NCBI GenBank assembly: GCA_024687845.1
Contig: JAILEL010000037.1
Span: forward strand, 1 to 15,764
Reading direction: 5' to 3'
Source of the DNA: Eubacterium sp.
GTDB taxonomy: Bacteria; Bacillota_A; Clostridia; Lachnospirales; Lachnospiraceae
Length of the DNA: 15,764 nt
Part shown: positions 1-7,556 of the stretch, in pieces
Layout of the letters: each line of letters starts with the position of its first letter
How positions within the stretch are numbered: the stretch's first letter is position 1
The notes under the pieces: generated by a model
Told to the model about the DNA's origin: nothing
Databases searched by the model: none
The model's input: the letters and a program-made list of their open reading frames with translations, nothing else
Translations under genes and position numbers: made by a program

Positions 1-279
1 GGAAGGTGTTTTTTTACAGACAAAATAAAGAATATAACCAGATGCAACTATTTTTTCATTGTTATCATCTATATCAGTGTATGTAGCTTCGATATGTTCT
101 TTATATACATAGGTAACAGAATTGTCAGTAAGAATATCAGAATTTCCCCATACAGGTTGATTTTTATTGTATACAACTTCACCCGCCGGAGCAGCACTTG
201 TATTAATATCAAAGAAATTCAATATTATAAAAAATATAATTAATGATACTATAAGTTTTGAATTCTTTAATCTTTTCAT
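1..279 (-). CDS. Secreted protein of unknown function, N-terminal part only (cut by window edge)
   Basis: The first 93 codons of a gene that continues beyond the left edge can be read without a stop. It opens with a basic stretch (MKRLKNSK), then a hydrophobic segment of about 18 residues and a small-residue zone (TSAAPAG near residues 34-40), which is a classical Sec signal peptide. The visible mature part is rich in Tyr, Asp and Asn and resembles no family I recognise. The ATG is preceded by AAGGAG about 7 bases upstream, a good ribosome site. The stop of the upstream gene is only 11 bases before this start, so the two are almost certainly co-transcribed with the large surface protein at 912-2945. 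That it is exported is well supported; what it does cannot be said. Confidence 0.75.
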   Translation of the reverse strand, partial: MKRLKNSKLIVSLIIFFIILNFFDINTSAAPAGEVVYNKNQPVWGNSDILTDNSVTYVYKEHIEATYTDIDDNNEKIVASGYILYFVCKKTPS

Positions 280-290
280 CCGAATACTCC

Positions 291-848
291 TTATTTAATC
301 ACAAGATTATATTTAATATACGTTGGAACTGTACTTTTTTGAAAATATGAGGAAATATAAATAGTTTCTCCTGCTTCAAGCCATATAGTAGTATTTCTTT
401 TCTGCCTATACATCTGTGCTTTATCGCAGTTCTGTTTGCAAGCCTTAACGTACTTTTTATTTGCTATATTCAAAGCTATATATTTTCCACCATATGTAGA
501 TAATTCTTCTGTTGCAAAACTTCCATTTACTACTCTGTTTATCTGAAAATATCCAAGCATAAAAGACTTATTCTGTTTATCTGTAAACTGTGGTGTAAAT
601 GCAAGATTATAATATCTGCTTGAAGGAGCTGTAAATTTAACATAACAGGTTCTTTTCTTTTTCATCTGCACTGTATTACTCCCCATTTTCACAGCAGGAG
701 CTTTTATAATGATATTAGTTTCAGAGGACTTATCAGTTATTGCAGTATTTATCGGTTTTCTTGCTGCTTCTGCTCTAAATCCTAAATTATTTATTATAAA
801 AAGAGCTGAAATGATTATACATATTATCTTTTTTACTGATTTTTTCAT
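291..848 (-). CDS. Small secreted protein of unknown function (185 aa)
   Basis: An N-terminal signal peptide is clear: MKKSVKKI, a hydrophobic core to about residue 22, then FRAEAA as a likely cleavage site. The rest (about 155 residues) alternates polar and aromatic residues as in a beta-sandwich, with phrases such as YVKFTAP and IWLEAGETIYIS that recall PPC-like or carbohydrate-binding beta domains; this is a resemblance only. Two cysteines lie in the C-x3-C stretch KACKQNC. I chose the ATG at 848 because AGAGGAAG lies at a proper distance before it; an in-frame GTG 36 bases upstream sits directly against an AGGAGG and would be badly spaced. It is the middle gene of a three-gene set of exported proteins. 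Function is unknown. Confidence 0.8.
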   Translation of the reverse strand: MKKSVKKIICIIISALFIINNLGFRAEAARKPINTAITDKSSETNIIIKAPAVKMGSNTVQMKKKRTCYVKFTAPSSRYYNLAFTPQFTDKQNKSFMLGYFQINRVVNGSFATEELSTYGGKYIALNIANKKYVKACKQNCDKAQMYRQKRNTTIWLEAGETIYISSYFQKSTVPTYIKYNLVIK

Positions 849-878
849 AAATATCTTCCTCTCTGAATATAGACGGAA

Positions 879-905
879 ACCCACCCTCCTTATAAGAGAG
901 TGGGT
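879..905 (-). terminator. Intercistronic hairpin after the large surface protein gene; weak terminator or processing site
   Basis: ACCCAC and GTGGGT form a 6-bp arm, extended after one mismatch by CTC/GAG around a 7-base loop. It starts 7 bases after the stop codon at 912. On the minus strand it is followed only by TTTCC, so it is a poor terminator and partial read-through into the 848 gene is likely. An AGGAGG lies inside the right arm on the minus strand. The pairing is seen; the role is inferred. Confidence 0.35.
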
Positions 906-911
906 ATTATA

Positions 912-2945
912 TTATTTAACTTTTTTTATGTTTGACCACTGACTATAGATTGTTTTATTACTGTCTTTTGAGTAATAGTAAGCTCTTACTCTGACATATC
1001 TGCCTTTAGGTATCTTAACTGTTTTTGAAAGGGTAGCCGCTCCTTTAACTTTAATAGTCTTACTGTTTTTAAAAGAACCAGTTGTAGCATAATTTATTTC
1101 ATACCCCGTTATGCCTGGCGAACCCTTCTTCCAACTTACTTTTACTTTTCTATTAGCAGTATTTTTAAGAGTGAGTCCGGTCATTTTCTTCGGCATGATA
1201 TAGTAATATAGTCTCTTAGTTCCTATATAACCGCTTTCAGGCTTCATTTTTACGGTAATACAATATCTGCCTACATTCTTTCTTCTTTTACTATAAGTTA
1301 CTGTATAAAGATTATTCTTTATTACCTTTTTACTTATCTTAACAGTAAATTTTGGAGTCTGAACTTTTCCGTTATAAAAATAATAATCATCTTCCAGTTC
1401 TATTGTTGGTACTGCAAGAATAAGTTTTTTTTCAGACTTATTTCCACCTTTGCCTTTATCTGTATCTTTTGATGTATCTTTGTTTTTGTTCTTTCCGTCA
1501 GAATCTTTATCGTCATCTGAATTTTTATTATCAGCACTTTCTTCTGTTACTGTATAATTTATCTTTTTTATTTCCTTTGTTATTACTCTTTTACCATTAC
1601 TGTTAAAAGAATAAGTTGTTTTATCTATGGTTACTACTGCTGTTCCTTTGCTTATTCCTCTTATAACAGCCTTATTATCTTCATATCTTACTTTAAGAAC
1701 AGCTGTATTAGATGATGTTACAGAAGTTATATGAGAATCATCATCTATAACTTCTTCTTTTAATACAGAATCTTTTCCTTTTAATACAGAATCAGAAGAA
1801 CTGCTGTTAACAGTCTTTGTTTCTTCCCCTGGAACACAATTTACTGTTACAATCTTACTTCTGTAGAATCCTTCGTCATCCATAAATACAGAATAAACTG
1901 TTGTCTGCGGATTTTTATAATTTCTTTTAAGTGTTGTGCTTTCTGTCCAGTTCACAGAATCAAATGAAAACTTAGCTTTATAGCCTTCCGCAGTTGTGAG
2001 TGTATTACAGTTTATCTTAAATGTGTCATAAGATGGAGTTATGGTAAAATCAGCATTTAAAATTTTAGAAACTGTAACTTTATTATGATATACATATTTA
2101 AATTCATATCCATTTTTATCTGTAGCTTTATAATAGAAATTAATGTTTGTATTTCCTTCTTTATTTGCACTGATAATTCCGTCATTAGTTACGCTTGCAA
2201 TACTTGCATCATCAGAAGAAAATACAAGCTCTTTTCCTGCAAAATTAGTAAGATTTATCTGATATGAATTTCCTTCTTTAAGTGAAATTGGTGTAAGATC
2301 AAAATGCTGATCCTGTGGTCTTGTATCCTCTGCCTTAGTCTTTATAATCACTTCTGCATCTTCTGAACTATAAATTGTATATTCCTTATTGTTTATTTTA
2401 GCTAATATACGCACATAAAAGCTATATTCAGTATCACTCTGAAGTCCGTCAAAGACAGTATCAGTCTGCCAAATAAAACCATTATAAGAATATTCAATCC
2501 TCTGTCCTTCCGGAAGAACTGTATTATCTGTAAGTGTAACTGTTTTTATGGTTGATTCAGCACTTATATTTATATCTGGTGCTTTTGGTAATATATCTTC
2601 CCATACATATATAGTTACTTTTTTAAATACGGATTCATCTGTAACATCCATGATAGTAACTTCGCCATGTCCTATATCTTTAGGTGTAACTGTGCCATCA
2701 GGAGCTATTTCAAATATACCTCTATCATCATATGAAAAAGCTATATTTTTTTCATCTATGCCAGTATATACAAAATTCAGCTTCTTTGATTCAGTCTGTC
2801 CATAATTAAACACTAAATCTTCTGCATTTATGCTCTTTTCAGATGATATATCATTTGCATAGACATAATTGATATTAGTAACAGGTATTTGTGGAGCGGC
2901 TATCATTAAAGCAAGGGCCACTGTAAAAAATGTTCTTATCTTCAT
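912..2945 (-). CDS. Modular secreted surface protein with Ig-like (BIG2-type) and fibronectin III domains
   Basis: The 677-residue product starts with a signal peptide (MKIRTFFTVALALMIAAP, cleavage near YVYA-ND, residue 30). BIG2-like stretches with the S-x-D/N..A..V...G.I....G.T.I pattern appear near residues 38-115, 213-295 and 375-465, with FN3-like segments near 118-205 and 296-370. A low-complexity Lys/Asp/Ser linker (about 468-508) leads to a domain with the YNGK..TP...V pattern (510-583) and a final FN3 domain (585-677) with the typical GYEI.YAT, VRVRAYY and YSQWS strands. No LPXTG motif, choline or SLH repeat, and no enzyme motif is visible, so attachment to the cell is unexplained. 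It leads an operon of three exported proteins. Adhesion, matrix or cell-surface display is the likely role, by domain type only. Confidence 0.85.
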   Translation of the reverse strand: MKIRTFFTVALALMIAAPQIPVTNINYVYANDISSEKSINAEDLVFNYGQTESKKLNFVYTGIDEKNIAFSYDDRGIFEIAPDGTVTPKDIGHGEVTIMDVTDESVFKKVTIYVWEDILPKAPDINISAESTIKTVTLTDNTVLPEGQRIEYSYNGFIWQTDTVFDGLQSDTEYSFYVRILAKINNKEYTIYSSEDAEVIIKTKAEDTRPQDQHFDLTPISLKEGNSYQINLTNFAGKELVFSSDDASIASVTNDGIISANKEGNTNINFYYKATDKNGYEFKYVYHNKVTVSKILNADFTITPSYDTFKINCNTLTTAEGYKAKFSFDSVNWTESTTLKRNYKNPQTTVYSVFMDDEGFYRSKIVTVNCVPGEETKTVNSSSSDSVLKGKDSVLKEEVIDDDSHITSVTSSNTAVLKVRYEDNKAVIRGISKGTAVVTIDKTTYSFNSNGKRVITKEIKKINYTVTEESADNKNSDDDKDSDGKNKNKDTSKDTDKGKGGNKSEKKLILAVPTIELEDDYYFYNGKVQTPKFTVKISKKVIKNNLYTVTYSKRRKNVGRYCITVKMKPESGYIGTKRLYYYIMPKKMTGLTLKNTANRKVKVSWKKGSPGITGYEINYATTGSFKNSKTIKVKGAATLSKTVKIPKGRYVRVRAYYYSKDSNKTIYSQWSNIKKVK

Positions 2946-2987
2946 CCTTTATTTTATCTCCTTTTTAATTTACTAAAAAATAGTGCT

Positions 2988-3008
2988 TAATTATATTATG
3001 TGTTTTTT
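2988..3008 (-). promoter_or_regulatory. Candidate promoter of the three-gene secreted-protein operon
   Basis: On the minus strand the block reads AAACACATAATATAATTA and contains a consensus -10, TATAAT (2990-2995), placing the start of transcription near 2983, about 38 bases before the ATG at 2945. No good -35 is seen. The same 21 bases recur exactly before the integrase gene at 6842-6862, which supports function. Confidence 0.5.
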
Positions 3009-3030
3009 AATTTATTTTTAATTATAATTT

Positions 3031-3066
3031 TATAAAAAAAAGACATTATCCTTCAAGATAATGCCT
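3031..3066 (-). terminator. Rho-independent terminator of nrdD
   Basis: On the minus strand GGCATTATC and GATAATGTC form a 9-bp stem (one G-U pair) around a 6-base loop, followed directly by eight T. The wobble pair forms only in minus-strand RNA, which fits the direction of nrdD, whose stop lies about 28 bases upstream. It separates nrdD from the surface-protein operon. Confidence 0.88.
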
Positions 3067-3093
3067 TTTCTACCCAAATAAATCAAGAGATTT

Positions 3094-5472
3094 TTATGAA
3101 GCAGCAAAATTTTTAATAAAATCATTTACTTCATTTTCTCCTACTATTCTCTCTCCTGTCTGAGTTATGATAGTAGGTGTCGTTAATATATTCATTTCCC
3201 TTGCTATATCCATGTTCTGAGAGCAGTTTATAACTTCAATATCAATCTTTCTTAGCTTAATTCTCTGTTCCGCTCCCTTACATTTTGGACAGTGATCCTT
3301 AACATAGATTGTAGGGATTGCTTTTGTAACCTTAACAGAATCAGTCTTAATCTCATTAACCTTTTCCGCTATCTTTCTCTCAGTAAATTTGCTTTCAGAA
3401 ATGTTATACTCTTTTCTGTCCTCAAATTCTTGCTGTTTACCATCATTCCAGTTCTGAATTGGTCTGTAATATCCAGTAATACGGCTATAAACTTCCGTCT
3501 GCTGTTTACATTCCGGACAAGTTGGAACTTCACCTTTAATATATCCATGATTCTTACATACTGAATATGTAGGACTCATAGTATAGTAAGGAAGTCGATA
3601 GTTTTCAGCAATCTTTCTTACAAGACTCGCAGCAGCTTTCCAATCTGGAAGTTTCTCTCCAAGAAATGTATGGAAAACAGTGCCAGATGTATAAAGCGTC
3701 TGAAGTTCATCCTGCACATCAAGTGCTGTGAATACATCTTCTGTATATCCTACAGGAAGATGTGATGAATTTGTATAATATGGAGTTCCGTTCTCATTTG
3801 CTGTGATTATGTCCTCAAACTTCTTTTTGTCATGCTTTGCAAAACGATAAGAAGTCGATTCTGCAGGAGTTGCTTCAAGATTATATAAATCTCCATACAT
3901 TTCCTGATAATCACTAAGTCTTTCTCTCATATGATTAAGGACGTCTTTAGCAAATTTCTGAGCTTCTTCTGTAGTCAGATCCTTCTTTATCCATTTAGCA
4001 TTAAGGCAGGCTTCATTCATTCCTACAAGACCTATTGTAGAAAAATGATTATTAAATGTACCGAGATATCGTTGTGTGTATGGATAAAGACCATCTTCAA
4101 GGAACTGAGTAATAACATCTCTCTTTGTCTTTAAAGAACGAGCTGCTATATCCATCAGCTTATCAAGTCTCGAATAAAACTCTTCTTCTGTAGCAGACTG
4201 ATATGCTATACGTGGAAGATTGATCGTTACAACACCAACTGAACCTGTAGATTCTCCACTTCCAAAAAATCCACCAGACTTTTTACGAAGTTCTCTAAGG
4301 TCAAGTCTGAGCCTACAGCACATACTTCTTACATCACTCGGTTCCATATCCGAATTGATATAATTTGAGAAGTATGGAATGCCATATTTTGCTGTCATTT
4401 CAAAGAGAAGTTTATTATTCTCTGTCTCACTCCAGTCAAAATCTCTTGTTATTGAGTATGTAGGAATCGGATACTGAAAACCTCTTCCATTAGCATCTCC
4501 TTCATTCATTATCTCAAGAAATGCTTTATTTACCATATCCATTTCTTTCTGACAATCACCATAGGTAAAATCAAGCTGTTTTCCACCTACCCAAACATTT
4601 TCATTTTTCATATCATTTGGTACCACCCAGTCAAGAGTGATATTTGTAAAAGGTGACTGTGTACCCCATCTTGAAGGTGTGTTAACTCCAAATACAAAAC
4701 TCTGGATACACTGCTTCACTTCTTTCTGATCAAGACCATCTTTTCTTACAAATGGAGCAAGATAAGTGTCAAATGATGAAAATGCCTGTGCACCAGCCCA
4801 TTCATTCTGCATGATTCCCAAGAAATTTACCATCTGATTACAAAGAGTAGATAAATGACTTGCAGGAGCGGAAGTAATTTTCCCTGGTACTCCACCAAGT
4901 CCTTCTTGTATCAGCTGTTTTAAAGACCAACCTGCACAGTATCCAGTAAGCATACTAAGGTCATGTATATGAATAGCAGCATTTCTGTGAGCATCTGCTA
5001 CTTCTTCATCATACACTTCACTAAGCCAGTAATTTGCTGTTATAGCACCTGAGTTTGAAAGAATAAGTCCACCGACACTATATGTAACTGTAGAATTCTC
5101 TTTTACACGCCAGTCATTGATTCCTAAGTAATTATCAACGACATCTTTATAATTAAGAACTGTAGCTTTTACATCACGTATCTTTTCTCTATTCTTTCTA
5201 TAAAGGATATATGCCTTTGCTACGTCAGTATATCCTGCCTCTGACAGTACAGTTTCAACGCTGTCCTGTATATCTTCTACAAATATCTCATTATCTTCAG
5301 TGATCTTCTTTTCAAAGTCACTTGTAACTCTGAGGGCAAGCATATCAATGATACTCTGATGATACCTTTTATTGCAGGCTTTAAAAGCCTTTTCAATAAC
5401 TGAACATATCTTTGACAGCTCAAAATCAACTCCCATTCCATTTCTTTTTATAACATAAAAATCATTATTCAT
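3094..5472 (-). CDS. nrdD: Anaerobic (class III) ribonucleoside-triphosphate reductase with C-terminal glutaredoxin-like domain
   Basis: Reduces ribonucleoside triphosphates to deoxy forms without oxygen, using a glycyl radical made by the radical-SAM activase NrdG. Residues 5-95 are an ATP-cone (VIKRNGMGVDFELSKI). The catalytic barrel follows, with conserved cysteines in GYCAGW (C179) and SMCCRL (C385/C386), and GSVGVVTINLPR. A zinc motif (C639, H642, C652-x2-C655) precedes the radical loop RITGYYRP with Gly667. Residues about 714-792 form an extra glutaredoxin/NrdH-like domain with a CPKC redox pair (728-731) and a TTPT cis-proline turn. At 792 residues it is longer than the roughly 710 of E. 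coli NrdD because of this fusion. Established work on class III enzymes separates formate-using from thioredoxin/glutaredoxin-using types; the fusion suggests the latter. No nrdG is in the window. A terminator follows. Confidence 0.97.
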   Translation of the reverse strand: MNNDFYVIKRNGMGVDFELSKICSVIEKAFKACNKRYHQSIIDMLALRVTSDFEKKITEDNEIFVEDIQDSVETVLSEAGYTDVAKAYILYRKNREKIRDVKATVLNYKDVVDNYLGINDWRVKENSTVTYSVGGLILSNSGAITANYWLSEVYDEEVADAHRNAAIHIHDLSMLTGYCAGWSLKQLIQEGLGGVPGKITSAPASHLSTLCNQMVNFLGIMQNEWAGAQAFSSFDTYLAPFVRKDGLDQKEVKQCIQSFVFGVNTPSRWGTQSPFTNITLDWVVPNDMKNENVWVGGKQLDFTYGDCQKEMDMVNKAFLEIMNEGDANGRGFQYPIPTYSITRDFDWSETENNKLLFEMTAKYGIPYFSNYINSDMEPSDVRSMCCRLRLDLRELRKKSGGFFGSGESTGSVGVVTINLPRIAYQSATEEEFYSRLDKLMDIAARSLKTKRDVITQFLEDGLYPYTQRYLGTFNNHFSTIGLVGMNEACLNAKWIKKDLTTEEAQKFAKDVLNHMRERLSDYQEMYGDLYNLEATPAESTSYRFAKHDKKKFEDIITANENGTPYYTNSSHLPVGYTEDVFTALDVQDELQTLYTSGTVFHTFLGEKLPDWKAAASLVRKIAENYRLPYYTMSPTYSVCKNHGYIKGEVPTCPECKQQTEVYSRITGYYRPIQNWNDGKQQEFEDRKEYNISESKFTERKIAEKVNEIKTDSVKVTKAIPTIYVKDHCPKCKGAEQRIKLRKIDIEVINCSQNMDIAREMNILTTPTIITQTGERIVGENEVNDFIKNFAAS

Positions 5473-5537
5473 AGTAAATTTTCCTCTCTTTCTTTATTTA
5501 GTTCATATTCCTTGTCATCTTGAAATATCTGGATACC

Positions 5538-5557
5538 TATATTATGTATTTTTTATT
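5538..5557 (-). promoter_or_regulatory. Candidate nrdD promoter core
   Basis: On the minus strand AAAAAATACATAATATAG carries a -10-like TAATAT (5539-5544) about 67 bases before the nrdD ATG. It shares AAAAAA.ACATAATATA with the promoter blocks at 2988-3008 and 6842-6862. The -35 region is only A/T-rich. Weak on its own; the resemblance to the other two is the main support. Confidence 0.3.
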
Positions 5558-5560
5558 TTT

Positions 5561-5596
5561 AAAAAAATAAAAGTTCAGCAAAAAAACTGAACCTTT
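5561..5596 (-). terminator. Terminator downstream of the integrase gene
   Basis: GTTCAG and CTGAAC pair around an A-rich (minus strand T-rich) 8-base loop, and the stem can extend by G-U and A-U pairs. On the minus strand it is followed by TTTTATTTTTTT. The A run on the other side means it could also work, less well, on the plus strand. It insulates nrdD from the integrase. Confidence 0.75.
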
Positions 5597-5650
5597 ATTA
5601 TAAAAAATATGATGTTTAACAGCCTTAAAAGCATCACAGAACCGTTTTAT

Positions 5651-5712
5651 ATTATAAATCGTATAATTAATCAAGTAACAATTATAAAGGCATTATAAAG
5701 CCTTATAAACGC
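5651..5712. repeat. Iteron-like 11-bp direct repeats next to the integrase 3' end
   Basis: ATTATAAATCG (5651-5661) is followed by ATTATAAAGGC (5681-5691), ATTATAAAGCC (5692-5702) and TTATAAACGC (5703-5712). The last three are head to tail at an 11-base period, about one helical turn, and the first is 30 bases before the second. They end exactly where the integrase stop codon begins. Arm-type recombinase binding sites, or part of an attachment region, are possible. The second and third copies can also form a small AAGGC/GCCTT hairpin. Confidence 0.55.
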
Positions 5713-6816
5713 TTATCCATTTATCATTCTGATATCCTGTAATCTTTCTTCTTCTTTTTTCTTCATTTTCTCTGTCATATGTATATATATATCTTTTGTA
5801 ATATCTGAATTGGCATGACCGAGTCTTTTGGCTATAGACTCAAGAGGTACACCCTTTTCAAGCAAAAGCGAGGCACTTGTATGTCTTAAGGCATGAGGTG
5901 TAATTGTTCTTCCGATTGTATTTTTTGAATGTTGTTTTAAATATTTATTATAACTGTAATAATTAAAATAGCTACCATCTGATCCGCAGATAAAAAGATT
6001 AGTGCGTATTCCCTTACTAAAACAATATTCTTTCCTATAGAGTTTTATTTTTCTTATAAGTTCCCTTAATTCTGTCTGAACATATACTTCTCTGTTACTC
6101 TCAATAGTTTTTGGAGTGCCAATCACATAAGAATTTATATCACACGTTTTATCTACTATAATATAATCCCCTACATCTTTGTCTTCAAGAGCGATAAGCT
6201 CACCTATTCTTAGTCCAGACAGAATCAGAAAATAAGTCACATAATACCATAATGGGTTACTTTCCATAGATTTAAGTAATACGGTTATCTCATCAGATTC
6301 AAGATACTTGTCGCTTATTCTCTCTTTTTTATTATCCGGCAGAGAACGTATTTTATCCCAAAATTTATTCTCTGTATATTCATTCTCATAACACCAGTTT
6401 AGAAAAGCCTTATATCTATGAAGCTTTTCATTAAACATAACATTTGTGGTAGATAGTTCATTTAATGCATTTTTAACAGTAGGAACATTAATCTTTTTTA
6501 ATAAAACATCATTTCCAATCTTATTATTAACTTGATTAACCGTAATCATATTTCTTTTTAATGTTGAAGCTTTTATAGTCTTTGATTTATCTTTTTCATA
6601 AGCTTCAGCTGCCATTTTCAAAGTATATGACTTATAATCATTTGTAATTCTGTAAGCCTTTTCCTGCAATTCTCTAAGTGCAAGATTATATGTCTGTCTT
6701 GTATTTTTATCTTTTACACAGGTCACACGTTTCATTGAATCTGTCATAGGATCATAATATCTAAAAATATATCTGAATCTACCATCTTTATAATTTTCAA
6801 CATAAAGCTTATCCAT
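5713..6816 (-). CDS. Site-specific tyrosine recombinase (phage/ICE-type integrase)
   Basis: The 367-residue protein has the full catalytic set: R203 in LSGLRIGEL, K236 in GTPKTIES, H308 and R311 in TPHALRHT, H334 in RLGHAN, and the nucleophile Y344 in KDIYIHMT. Residues 1-50 look like an arm-type AP2-like DNA-binding domain, about 65-150 like the SAM-like core-binding domain, and about 170-350 is the catalytic domain. This three-part layout is typical of mobile-element integrases and longer than XerC/D (about 300). I start at the ATG at 6816, which has GAGGTGG five bases before it; a GTG nine bases upstream lacks such a site. It is a single-gene unit with its own promoter and terminator, beside a tRNA array. 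No excisionase, relaxase or phage gene is near, so it may be a remnant, a domesticated enzyme, or one end of something not seen. Confidence 0.93.
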   Translation of the reverse strand: MDKLYVENYKDGRFRYIFRYYDPMTDSMKRVTCVKDKNTRQTYNLALRELQEKAYRITNDYKSYTLKMAAEAYEKDKSKTIKASTLKRNMITVNQVNNKIGNDVLLKKINVPTVKNALNELSTTNVMFNEKLHRYKAFLNWCYENEYTENKFWDKIRSLPDNKKERISDKYLESDEITVLLKSMESNPLWYYVTYFLILSGLRIGELIALEDKDVGDYIIVDKTCDINSYVIGTPKTIESNREVYVQTELRELIRKIKLYRKEYCFSKGIRTNLFICGSDGSYFNYYSYNKYLKQHSKNTIGRTITPHALRHTSASLLLEKGVPLESIAKRLGHANSDITKDIYIHMTEKMKKKEEERLQDIRMING

Positions 6817-6841
6817 AATGACCACCTCTTAATATATATTC

Positions 6842-6862
6842 TAATTATATTATGTGTTTTTT
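6842..6862 (-). promoter_or_regulatory. Candidate promoter of the integrase gene
   Basis: Exact 21-base copy of the block at 2988-3008, with TATAAT at 6844-6849 on the minus strand, about 28 bases before the ATG. ATGACA lies upstream with a 15-base spacer, a short and imperfect -35. Transcription would start near 6837. Confidence 0.5.
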
Positions 6863-6927
6863 TGTGTCATTATGAGTATTTTTTTACAAAAAGTTTTCCA
6901 TTTTTTACACACAGACTATTTTTTATA

Positions 6928-6962
6928 ATAAAAAAATGCTCTAAACCCTTGATTTAGAACAC
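6928..6962 (-). terminator. Terminator of the tRNA operon
   Basis: On the minus strand TGTTCTAAA and TTTAGAGCA form a 9-bp stem with one G-U pair and a 7-base loop, followed by seven T. It begins about 19 bases after the 3' end of tRNA-Leu and closes the six-tRNA unit. Confidence 0.88.
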
Positions 6963-6980
6963 TTTTTAAAAGAGTTATAG

Positions 6981-7062
6981 TGCGGATAACAGGAGTTGAA
7001 CCTGCACGGGATTCCCCACTAGAACCTAAATCTAGCGCGTCTGCCAATTCCGCCATATCCGC
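6981..7062 (-). tRNA. tRNA-Leu (anticodon UAG)
   Basis: Acceptor GCGGATA pairs with TATCCGC with discriminator A. The anticodon stem CTAGA/TCTAG holds loop TTTAGGT, giving UAG. A long variable arm is present, as in class II tRNAs, and the T loop reads GGTTCAACTCC. CCA is not encoded. Last gene of its unit. Confidence 0.96.
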
Positions 7063-7169
7063 AAATTATACTTATCTATTACTTAAACTTTTTTATTCTA
7101 TAATAACAAAAGAGATATATAAAAATAAAAGCTTTATTATAAAATAAAAATACCCAACTAATCCCTTAA

Positions 7170-7241
7170 CTGGGCTAGTTGGATTCGAACCAACGAATGC
7201 AGGAGTCAAAGTCCTGTGCCTTACCGCTTGGCTATAGCCCA
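7170..7241 (-). tRNA. tRNA-Gln (anticodon UUG)
   Basis: Acceptor TGGGCTA pairs with TAGCCCA, starting with the U1-A72 pair typical of tRNA-Gln, discriminator G. Anticodon stem CAGGA/TCCTG holds loop CTTTGAC, giving UUG. The T arm reads GTTGGTTCGAATCCAAC. CCA is not encoded. Confidence 0.96.
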
Positions 7242-7283
7242 AGATTTGCTCGAACAATCATCTTATGTCAAAAAATTGTTTAG

Positions 7284-7358
7284 GGTGGGTAGAGGGACTT
7301 GAACCCTCGGCCTCCAGAGCCACAATCTGGCGCGCTAGCCAACTGCGCCATACCCACC
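7284..7358 (-). tRNA. tRNA-His (anticodon GUG)
   Basis: Anticodon stem CCAGA/TCTGG holds loop TTGTGGC, giving GUG. Acceptor GTGGGTA pairs with TACCCAC, discriminator C, and the extra G-1 expected of bacterial tRNA-His is encoded at 7358. CCA is not encoded. Confidence 0.96.
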
Positions 7359-7369
7359 ATATCTTCAAG

Positions 7370-7442
7370 TGTGCCACGGGGGAATCGAACCCCCGACAAC
7401 TTGATTAAAAGTCAAGTGCTCTACCGACTGAGCTAGTGGCAC
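7370..7442 (-). tRNA. tRNA-Lys (anticodon UUU)
   Basis: Acceptor GTGCCAC pairs with GTGGCAC, discriminator A. Anticodon stem CTTGA/TCAAG holds loop CTTTTAA, giving UUU. T arm GGGGGTTCGATTCCCCC. CCA is not encoded. Only 11 bases separate it from tRNA-His. Confidence 0.97.
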
Positions 7443-7477
7443 TTAAGACACAATCGATGTAAGCTATCAAGCAAAAA

Positions 7478-7551
<74 letters not shown>

Positions 7552-7556
7552 ATATC

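Noticed and set aside
1441..1545. Low-complexity Lys/Asp/Ser stretch in the large surface protein as a possible repeat array
   Set aside because: It is a simple interdomain linker with no regular DNA period.
5527..5550. Possible NrdR box before nrdD (ATACATAATATAGGT)
   Set aside because: It matches only part of the ACAC-A/T-rich-GTGT consensus, and the usual second box at a regular distance is not found.
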